Source: an uncultured Blautia sp. (GTDB lineage Bacteria > Bacillota > Clostridia > Lachnospirales > Lachnospiraceae). From it: a DNA stretch of 12,084 nucleotides. The position numbers and the translations under genes are program-made. Below the pieces are notes generated by a model. It saw only the letters and a list, made by a program, of their open reading frames with translations, was not told the DNA's origin and ran no database searches. The stretch's first letter is position 1, and each line of letters begins with the position of its first letter. Location: contig URYM01000033.1 in assembly GCA_900552095.1 (NCBI GenBank), forward strand, positions 1-12,084, given 5' to 3'. This document shows, one piece after another, positions 6,972 to 12,084 of this stretch.

Positions 6972-6988
6972 AGAAAGGAGAGTTTCAG

Positions 6989-7363
6989 ATGCCATGGAAT
7001 TTAAGTTCTGAACGTCCTATTTTTTCCCAGCTCATGGAACGGATCCAGCTGGACATTATCACAGGGCGCTATCAGCCGGGAGAGAAACTACCTTCCGTGC
7101 GGGATCTGGCCGCCGAAGCAGCAGTCAATCCCAACACCATGCAAAAGGCCCTCTCGGAACTGGAACGCAGCGGTCTGGTGTACTCTCAGAGAACCAGCGG
7201 CCGCTTCATCACAGAAGACGCCGCCCTGATCCAGAATCTGAAAAGAGAACTGGCTCATATGCAGATTCAGGAATTTCTTCACAAAATGAAGGGGTTTGGA
7301 TTTGACTTTCAGGAAATTATAGATCTGATCAAAGCATTGATGGAGGAGGAGAAAAATGAGTGA
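6989..7363 (+). CDS. GntR-family transcriptional regulator, YtrA subfamily
   Basis: 124 residues. The N-terminal winged helix-turn-helix spans about 8-76: PIFSQLMERI, the ITGRYQPGEKLPSVRDLA segment, VNPNTMQKALSELE as recognition region, and the wing ending SGRFIT. Only a short helical tail of about 48 residues follows. That small C-terminal part defines the YtrA subfamily, whose members usually repress an adjacent ABC transporter operon and dimerise through the tail rather than through a large ligand domain. The first gene of the operon, it overlaps the ATPase start by 8 bp. AAGGAG at 6975-6980, 8 nt before the ATG, fixes the start. Probably autorepressing through the repeat at 6958-6971. The signal that relieves repression is not visible; relatives in Firmicutes often respond to cell-wall-active agents. 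Confidence 0.93.
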   Translation: MPWNLSSERPIFSQLMERIQLDIITGRYQPGEKLPSVRDLAAEAAVNPNTMQKALSELERSGLVYSQRTSGRFITEDAALIQNLKRELAHMQIQEFLHKMKGFGFDFQEIIDLIKALMEEEKNE

Positions 7364-8054
7364 TCTGATAAAATGTGAACATCTCACCAAGTATTACGGC
7401 AGCAAGATAGCCCTCTCCGATGTGAATCTCACGCTGGAGAGCGGAAAAATCATCGGACTTTTGGGTCCCAACGGAAGCGGAAAAACGACTATGATCAAAC
7501 TGATCAACGGACTCCTTGTCCCCTCTCAGGGACTGCTCACCATCGCCGGGGAGATGCCAGGCGTCAAAACAAAATCTTTCATCTCCTATCTCCCGGAACG
7601 GATGTACCTGGGAAACTGGATGCGGGTGAATGACATCATGAACTTTTTTGAAGACTTCTATGAGGATTTTGACCGGAACCGGGCTATGGAAATGCTGGAC
7701 AGTCTCCATATCCAGGCCAGCGACCAGATCCGCCATATGTCAAAAGGAACCAAAGAAAAGGTACAGCTGATCCTGGTGATGAGCCGCCGCGCGCGCCTCT
7801 ACTGCCTAGATGAGCCCATCGCCGGCGTGGATCCGGCCGCCCGGGACTATATTTTAAGCACAATTCTGTCAAACTATGATCCTGAGGCCACAATCCTAAT
7901 TTCCACGCACCTGATTGCAGATATTGAGAATATCCTGGATGAGGTAGTCTTTATCCAGAATGGTCAGATCCGGATCCACGATTCTGTGGACAATATCCGG
8001 TATCAGCAGAACAAATCTGTGGACGCACTGTTTCGGGAGGTATTCAGATGTTAA
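7356..8054 (+). CDS. ABC transporter ATP-binding subunit (YtrB/CcmA-like)
   Basis: 232 residues, a stand-alone nucleotide-binding subunit. Walker A GPNGSGKT (37-44); the Q-loop is atypical, YLPE, with Glu81 where Gln is usual; the signature is the divergent MSKGTKEKV (128-136); Walker B LYCLDEP with Glu153; D-loop AGVD; switch His185 in STH. Divergent signature and Q-loop are common in the GntR-linked ABC subfamily, and all catalytic residues are intact, so it should hydrolyse ATP. It pairs with the permease encoded next. Its start overlaps the gntR stop (ATGAGTGA) and its stop overlaps the permease start, so all three genes are translationally coupled. GGAGGAG within the 3' end of gntR is its ribosome site. 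The transported substrate is unknown. Confidence 0.93.
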   Translation: MSDLIKCEHLTKYYGSKIALSDVNLTLESGKIIGLLGPNGSGKTTMIKLINGLLVPSQGLLTIAGEMPGVKTKSFISYLPERMYLGNWMRVNDIMNFFEDFYEDFDRNRAMEMLDSLHIQASDQIRHMSKGTKEKVQLILVMSRRARLYCLDEPIAGVDPAARDYILSTILSNYDPEATILISTHLIADIENILDEVVFIQNGQIRIHDSVDNIRYQQNKSVDALFREVFRC

Positions 8055-8887
8055 AAAAATTAATCAAACACGAATGGCTGGCCACCTGGAAGAATCTGGC
8101 TATGTTAAACGGAGGCATCCTCCTTCTGGGGATCCTGGGACGCATTATCCTTCCCCTTCTGTCCAACAGCAATCTTCTTAAAATCAACCTTTTCGCCATC
8201 CTGATCTCGCTGTGCGGCGTATTTTATATTTTTGCTATTTTCGCAGTAGCGATCATTACAAATGTTCTGCTTATCAGCCGCTTTTACAGAAATATGTTTA
8301 CGGATGAAGGCTATCTGATGCACACCCTGCCTGTGACTTCCTCCGCCCATATTCTCAGTAAGCTGGTTGTCTATATCGCCTGGTTTGTGATCGACGGGAT
8401 CAGCATCCTAGCTTCCCTGTCCATCCTGTTTTCTGTGAACATGAACTGGCTTACCTTTTTCTCCTCCCTCTGGGACGCCTTTGTCTCTCTGGGGGAAGTA
8501 CTGAGAGCGCCGGCTCCTCTAGTTCTTCTTTATGCACTGGTGCTGGCTCTCGCCATGACCGCCTCCGGAGTCTTAAGCATCTATTTCTCCGCCAGCGTAG
8601 GCAGCCTTTTCAATACCCACAAAAAACTGGGAGGCATCTGCTGCTTTGTGGGCATCAGCATGGCCCTGCAGTTTATTTCCGCCTTCGCTTTGCTCACCTT
8701 TAACTGGAGCCGTATGGAGATTGTCACAGAAACATCACAGGCCGGCTTTGGAACCGTAGAATATGTCTCCTACATTGCCCATGCCTGGCCCGTGATGTTT
8801 ATGATCCTTGCTTTTTATCTCCTGCTGGATCTTCTCTTCTTCCTGGGAACTCAGCATATTCTATCCAGAAAGCTGAATCTGGAGTAG
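8048..8887 (+). CDS. ABC transporter membrane permease of the GntR/YtrA-linked system
   Basis: 279 residues with about six hydrophobic segments, at roughly 18-38, 46-76, 103-130, 157-180, 195-217 and 245-267, consistent with an ABC-2-like permease. The cytoplasmic segment FYRNMFTDEGYLMHTLPV (79-96) is, as far as I recall, a motif typical of permeases linked to YtrA-type regulators in Clostridia. GGGAGG at 8035-8040 lies 7 nt before the ATG, inside the ATPase gene, whose stop it overlaps by 7 bp. With the preceding ATPase it should form one homodimeric-permease ABC transporter. It ends 10 bp before the stop codon of the convergent gene, and its transcript terminates inside that gene at 8938-8972. 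Substrate unknown; export of a cell-envelope-active compound is plausible by family but not shown here. Confidence 0.88.
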   Translation: MLKKLIKHEWLATWKNLAMLNGGILLLGILGRIILPLLSNSNLLKINLFAILISLCGVFYIFAIFAVAIITNVLLISRFYRNMFTDEGYLMHTLPVTSSAHILSKLVVYIAWFVIDGISILASLSILFSVNMNWLTFFSSLWDAFVSLGEVLRAPAPLVLLYALVLALAMTASGVLSIYFSASVGSLFNTHKKLGGICCFVGISMALQFISAFALLTFNWSRMEIVTETSQAGFGTVEYVSYIAHAWPVMFMILAFYLLLDLLFFLGTQHILSRKLNLE

Positions 8888-8897
8888 GAAAAGATTC

Positions 8898-9641
8898 TTA
8901 TTCCTTCTCCGACGTCACCAGAAGTCCCGCCTCACCGAGAGCCGAAGCCGCCGCTTCGGCTCTTTTCTTTCCTTGCAGGCGAAGCGTAACCCTCCGGATC
9001 TTCACCGGCTGTCCTGCTTCCTGAAAGATTTCCGTCAGCTGCTCCTGATCCATATAACATTCGTTCCCCCGGACTGTCCCAAGAATCAGAGCCGGACGTC
9101 CTGTCTCTGCCTCCTGCGGCTTTTCCCCCTTCTCTCCTCCGTCCTCTTTGCCTCCTTCTTCTCCCCGATTCTCCCAGACAGAAAGAAACAGACCTGCTTT
9201 CTCCCCGGTAAAGGAAGTCACAAGATGCCGGGCTGTCTCTTCGGAAATGGTGCGCCCCTTTTCGTCCGCAAGTCCAAAAAACACCTCTTCTCCCACTGCA
9301 AGAGCCGGTTGGCCTCCCACCGCCGTCTCTCCCGCAGAACCGGTCAGTTCCAGAGGATATTCCTCCAGATCCACTCCCCAGACCGTCACCGGCGCACTCC
9401 AGTCTCCCACGTACAGCGTCCCCTCCGCACAGATCTGCGTATAGCCTCCCCGATACCCGGGAAAAGAAGAAATCTGTTCCAGCATTTCCCGGGGAATCTC
9501 CTCTTCCCCCTCTGCCGTCAGCGTGATGATTTCCCTTGCTTCCCTCATTCCCGCAATCAGAACACCAATCTGCCAGATCAGAATGGCTGTCAGGAAAATT
9601 CCCGGCAGCCATATTTTTACCCCTGCTTTTCTCTTTTTCAT
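8898..9641 (-). CDS. Single-pass membrane protein resembling a detached MacB/FtsX-type extracytoplasmic domain
   Basis: 247 residues. The positively charged N-terminus MKKRKAGVK is followed by one membrane helix (about 11-31); the rest should lie outside the cell. Residues 35-155 look like the periplasmic-core part of MacB/FtsX permeases: a strand with EIITLTAEG, then a WGVDLEEYPL segment, a G-QPALAVGEEV strand and a SFTGEKAGLFLSV strand. A charged Glu/Gly/Lys linker (158-178) leads to a second alpha/beta part (180-245) ending RRVTLRLQGKKRAEAAASAL. The three C-terminal membrane helices of true MacB/FtsX proteins are absent. The resemblance is by eye and unproven. It is the last gene of the operon, one base after the 521-residue gene. 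It is the partner of no recognised family on its own and probably acts with the upstream ATPase, permease and surface protein. Its 3' end contains the terminator of the convergent operon. Confidence 0.72.
   Translation of the reverse strand: MKKRKAGVKIWLPGIFLTAILIWQIGVLIAGMREAREIITLTAEGEEEIPREMLEQISSFPGYRGGYTQICAEGTLYVGDWSAPVTVWGVDLEEYPLELTGSAGETAVGGQPALAVGEEVFFGLADEKGRTISEETARHLVTSFTGEKAGLFLSVWENRGEEGGKEDGGEKGEKPQEAETGRPALILGTVRGNECYMDQEQLTEIFQEAGQPVKIRRVTLRLQGKKRAEAAASALGEAGLLVTSEKE
8938..8972 (+). terminator. Intrinsic terminator of the gntR-ABC-permease operon, inside the convergent gene
   Basis: AGAGCCGAAGC (8938-8948) and GCTTCGGCTCT (8953-8963) form a perfect 11-bp stem with a CGCC loop, followed on the plus strand by TTTCTTTCC. 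It starts 51 bp after the permease stop and lies wholly inside the 247-residue minus-strand gene, where it encodes part of an Ala-rich segment. On the minus strand no U tract follows, so it is one-directional. Confidence 0.88.
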
Positions 9642-9642
9642 C

Positions 9643-11208
9643 TTATCCCTGCCTCTTCTTCAGCTTGATCGCCAGCACTGCAATGATTCCTAGAAGAAGC
9701 AGGATCAGAAGGATCCCCGGAGCGATCCACCACTGGTTGCTCTCCTGCTGCTCTTCCTTTGGCACCTTAAGCTCCATCACCTGGGGCTTCGCTATGGAGG
9801 AGGCAATCTCCTGTTCCCGGGTGTACACTTCCCCGTAAGCATCCTCAAAAGTTAAAATTACCTTTCCTTCTGTCCGCCCGTACTTTTCCTCATCGCTTCC
9901 CTCTGCCGCCTGACCTGCTTTTTCCATATTTTTTGTTCCCACAAAAATGTCTATGGTTCCGCCGCCAGCCTGTCCTCCCTCCAGCGTCCCCGCAAAAAGA
10001 TCAGACTTTGGAAAAAATCCCGGAAGTTCCAATTTTACCTGTACATTGTAGACCGGGGCTTTTCCTGTGTTGAGTACCTGAATCTGTCCGGATATGGTAT
10101 CCAGAGAATATACGGTATCTTCCAGCTGAAATTCTTCCAGCTCCACCTCCACCGGCTGGCTTACTGTAAGGAGCACTTTCTCCGTCCCGGTGCAGGCTGT
10201 TCCTTTCTCGTCTTCATACTCAAATTGCAGTTCCAGAGCGGTTGTCTTCTGTTCTGCCCCCGCTCCCACCGAAAGGCTCGTGGTCAGCGTAATCACTTCC
10301 CCCGGATCCACCTCTTCAAAATACTCGGAATTCTTTTCCAGCATAAGAGCCTCTTCCCCCGGCGACAGGGTCACCTTAAGGTTACAGGCCTTTCTCTGTT
10401 TATTTCTGTTTTTCAGCTTCAGCTCCAGTTCATACTCCGATCCGGCGGTCAGCCGCTGGCCGGACAGGCTGCAGGATTCCAGCAAAAGTTTTGGCATATG
10501 CAGCACCTCATCGCTGCCCCCGGCGCCTGATGAAATACCTCCTCCGGGATCTGGTCCGGCCGGAACATCCCCCGGTGCCGAATCTCCTCCCCCGGTTCCA
10601 GAGTCTGCTCCGGGAAGATCCCCTCCATCCGTCCCGTCTCCGGTTCCCCCGGTATTTCCACCCAGTTCTTTCCCGTCTGAAATTGTAACAAACAGACGGT
10701 ACTCCAGCGTACTCTCACTTCCGTCTGAAGAAATACCCTTGGCCCGGATCAGAATGGGCCAGCTTCCATTGATACGATCTTCCCTCAGCGGGATCTCACA
10801 CTGATACAGCCAGGCCTGTACTTTTTCCTCCCCGAAGGCATACTCCTTCTTCTCCACCTTCTTCTGATAATTTGCCCGGACAAAAGGGGCATCTTTCTCT
10901 TTTCCCAGGTCGAGCCCCACCGTCAGTTCCTGCTCTTTTAAGCTGCCCCGCACGGTGAACGGCACAGCCAGATACAGTACATTCTCCTTCACTGCCGGTA
11001 CATACCCCTGGGCAAATGACTGTTCCATCCCTTCATAAAGATGTTCCGAATCTATCGCCAGCTGCGCTTTTTTATCTTCCGCTTCCGGCGCTTCTGTCGG
11101 CGCAGAAGTCGGCACCGGAGCAGAAGGTTCCGCCGCTGCTGCTTTCTGTGTGCTCCCCAGTAGGCAGAAAGCTGCCAGCACCAGCGACGCCCATTTTCTT
11201 CTTCTCAT
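9643..11208 (-). CDS. Secreted, membrane-anchored beta-rich protein of an ABC operon (COG1361/CARDB-like)
   Basis: 521 residues. A Sec signal peptide (RRRK, hydrophobic core 6-18, likely cleavage after the Ala run near 26) is followed by a Pro/Ala/Thr-rich spacer (27-45). Residues about 48-180 form a first beta-rich domain. A Gly/Asp/Ser-rich flexible linker (181-233) follows. Residues about 238-350 and 352-475 look like two immunoglobulin-like beta domains; the first has the ELELKLKNRNKQRKACNLKVTL pattern and the second GQIQVLNTGKAPVYNVQVKLEL, as in CARDB/NEW3-type modules of COG1361 proteins. A single C-terminal helix (494-514) with KLKKRQG after it anchors the protein with the bulk outside. 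There is no lipobox and no LPXTG. It overlaps the ATPase stop by ATGA and uses AGAGGTGAG upstream. It probably acts as an extracellular binding or scaffold component of the transporter; the ligand is unknown and the Ig-like call is by pattern only. Confidence 0.75.
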   Translation of the reverse strand: MRRRKWASLVLAAFCLLGSTQKAAAAEPSAPVPTSAPTEAPEAEDKKAQLAIDSEHLYEGMEQSFAQGYVPAVKENVLYLAVPFTVRGSLKEQELTVGLDLGKEKDAPFVRANYQKKVEKKEYAFGEEKVQAWLYQCEIPLREDRINGSWPILIRAKGISSDGSESTLEYRLFVTISDGKELGGNTGGTGDGTDGGDLPGADSGTGGGDSAPGDVPAGPDPGGGISSGAGGSDEVLHMPKLLLESCSLSGQRLTAGSEYELELKLKNRNKQRKACNLKVTLSPGEEALMLEKNSEYFEEVDPGEVITLTTSLSVGAGAEQKTTALELQFEYEDEKGTACTGTEKVLLTVSQPVEVELEEFQLEDTVYSLDTISGQIQVLNTGKAPVYNVQVKLELPGFFPKSDLFAGTLEGGQAGGGTIDIFVGTKNMEKAGQAAEGSDEEKYGRTEGKVILTFEDAYGEVYTREQEIASSIAKPQVMELKVPKEEQQESNQWWIAPGILLILLLLGIIAVLAIKLKKRQG

Positions 11209-11846
11209 CGTCTCACCTCTCTCATAACTCCCCCGTCCATTTCAAACACCCGGTCACACAGAATTCTGATATCTTCCCCGTTGTGACTGGCCAGCAGAAT
11301 CGTCTTCCCCTGCTCTTTCTGCTCCAGCAGAATCTTACGGATCTCCGCTGCTCCCCGGTGATCCAGCCCGTTAAAAGGTTCATCCAGAATCAGGAATTCC
11401 GGATCTTCCATAATCGCCTGGGCAATTCCCAATCTCTGGCGCATTCCCAGGGAATACTTGCCCACCGGCTTTTTCATCGAAGGATCCAGCCCTACCTTTT
11501 CGAGCACCTGGCAGATCTCCTCTTCTCCCAGCTGACCTCTTAATTCCGCCAGAATTTCCAGGTTCCGTTTTCCGCTTAGTCCGGTCAGAAATCCCGGTGT
11601 CTCTATGATAACTCCCAGACCTTCCGGAAAATCCACATCCTTTCCGATCTGTCTGCCACCTACCTTTATTACCCCGGAAGTCACCGGCAGAAAACCGCAG
11701 ATACACTTCATCAGAACCGTTTTTCCGGAACCGTTGTTCCCCACGATCCCGTATACCTGTCCTGCCTCCAACGACCAGGTCAGCTCCTTTAGGACTTCTT
11801 CCTGGCCAAACCGTCTGCTCACCTTTTCCAGTTCAATATATGCCAT
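11205..11846 (-). CDS. ABC transporter ATP-binding subunit (BcrA/CcmA-like)
   Basis: 213 residues from ATG 11846. Walker A GNNGSGKT (36-43); the Q-loop position is Glu82 in GVIIETPGF, as often seen in BcrA-like antibiotic/peptide ABC ATPases of Firmicutes; signature YSLGMRQR (131-138); Walker B FLILDEP with Glu156; D-loop NGLD; switch His188. All catalytic residues are present. The start is fixed by GGAGG (11854-11858) 7 nt upstream. A longer in-frame opening from 11975 would overlap 126 bp of the upstream membrane-protein gene and has no supporting site. The upstream gene stops at 11849, two bases before this start, and the next gene starts within this stop codon (ATGA), so this is a tightly coupled operon. 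It energises the permease cut off at the right edge. The substrate is not evident. Confidence 0.92.
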   Translation of the reverse strand: MAYIELEKVSRRFGQEEVLKELTWSLEAGQVYGIVGNNGSGKTVLMKCICGFLPVTSGVIKVGGRQIGKDVDFPEGLGVIIETPGFLTGLSGKRNLEILAELRGQLGEEEICQVLEKVGLDPSMKKPVGKYSLGMRQRLGIAQAIMEDPEFLILDEPFNGLDHRGAAEIRKILLEQKEQGKTILLASHNGEDIRILCDRVFEMDGGVMREVRR

Positions 11847-11848
11847 TT

Positions 11849-12036
11849 TCACACCTCCCGGATCCTTTCTCTTAACACAGCGCCGTGAGCCAGCCCGGTA
11901 ATCAGAAGAAGCTCCAGCAAAAACAGAAAAAGACCTGTCTGTCCCGGCCCCCAGTAAGATTCCCCCAGAATCCACTCCTTCGGGGAGATACAGTATAGCC
12001 CGGGCAGATACCGCTCATGGAGGATCACCAGAAAAT
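11849..12036 (-). CDS. C-terminal end of a membrane protein, probable ABC permease (truncated by library end)
   Basis: An open frame enters from the right edge of the insert and ends at TGA 11851-11849, giving the last 61 residues of a protein. It contains an extracellular-looking loop rich in Tyr, Trp and Pro, then a hydrophobic helix GLFLFLLELLLITGLA and a short basic tail LRERIREV. This is how ABC-2-type permeases commonly end. The stop lies two bases before the ATPase start, and the ATPase ribosome site is inside this gene, so it belongs to the same operon. The permease role is inferred from the neighbour, since too little remains for family assignment. The operon's promoter must lie beyond the window. 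Confidence 0.65.
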
Positions 12037-12084
12037 CTGTCTCTTATACACATCTGACGCTGCCGACGATCTTACGCGTGTAGA
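12037..12084 (+). other. Nextera i5-side adapter and index (synthetic)
   Basis: Not genomic. Positions 12037-12055 are the reverse complement of the Tn5 mosaic end (CTGTCTCTTATACACATCT), 12056-12069 the reverse complement of the i5-side primer site, 12070-12077 TCTTACGC is the complement of index S517 (GCGTAAGA) as I remember it, and 12078-12084 GTGTAGA begins the P5 arm. The insert ends at 12036. Confidence 0.98.

Noticed and set aside
8881..8910. Inverted repeat GGAG-T-AGGAA with TTCCT-T-CTCC spanning both convergent stop codons, considered as a bidirectional terminator.
   Set aside because: No T tract follows on either strand and the stem has a mismatch; the perfect hairpin with T tract at 8938-8972 is a much better plus-strand terminator.
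10190..10804. A Ser/Pro-rich plus-strand open frame that looks like a secreted repeat protein.
   Set aside because: The Pro/Ser-rich composition is simply the complement of the Gly/Asp-rich linker of the minus-strand 521-residue gene.
11847..11975. N-terminal extension of the minus-strand ABC ATPase to ATG 11975.
   Set aside because: ABC ATPases of this type start with the MAYIELEKVS-like strand; the good ribosome site is ahead of 11846 and the extension overlaps the reading frame of the upstream membrane-protein gene.
47..12036. CRISPR arrays, prophage genes, integrases, insertion sequences, rRNA.
   Set aside because: No regularly spaced repeats, cas-like, phage-like, integrase-like or rRNA sequence was seen on either strand.

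Overview
The window is one complete sequencing-library molecule. Positions 1-46 and 12037-12084 are synthetic Nextera/Tn5 adapter and index sequence. Only 47-12036 (11,990 bp) is biological, and both outermost genes are cut by the library ends. Gene style points to a Gram-positive Clostridia member, most likely Lachnospiraceae: strong AGGAGG ribosome sites, tight ATGA overlaps, a YtrA-type GntR cassette, oligoendopeptidase F, a tRNA without encoded CCA, and many ABC systems. The family assignment is inference.

Layout, left to right. (1) 47-3878: a truncated MerR-type regulator on the minus strand, divergent from a two-gene operon for a heterodimeric ABC exporter. The intergenic region has a MerR-style promoter (19-bp spacer containing a perfect dyad) whose -10 overlaps the -10 of the regulator's own promoter. 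(2) 3879-4165: an imperfect terminator for the exporter operon, then on the minus strand a tRNA-Gly(GCC) with a strong promoter and its own terminator hairpin. (3) 4166-6825, minus strand: a TM1586-type nitroreductase and oligoendopeptidase F, each with its own candidate promoter. (4) 6916-8887, plus strand: promoter, operator-like repeat, GntR/YtrA regulator, ABC ATPase and membrane permease, all translationally overlapped. The terminator of this operon lies inside the 3' end of the convergent gene. (5) 8898-12036, minus strand: the downstream part of an operon encoding the C-terminal end of a membrane protein (probable permease), an ABC ATPase, a 521-residue secreted and membrane-anchored beta-rich protein, and a 247-residue single-pass protein that looks like a detached MacB/FtsX-type extracytoplasmic domain.

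How the parts work together: blocks 1 and 4 are familiar ligand- or stress-responsive ABC transport modules, each with its own regulator. Block 5 is the least conventional. It appears to be an ABC machine in which two large extracellular parts are separate, single-pass anchored proteins co-expressed with ATPase and permease. It is the best candidate here for an undescribed system, although its permease is incomplete. To the eye, block 1 is more AT-rich than blocks 3-5, and the change falls around the tRNA-Gly gene. That could mark a horizontally acquired segment or, less interestingly, a chimeric library molecule.
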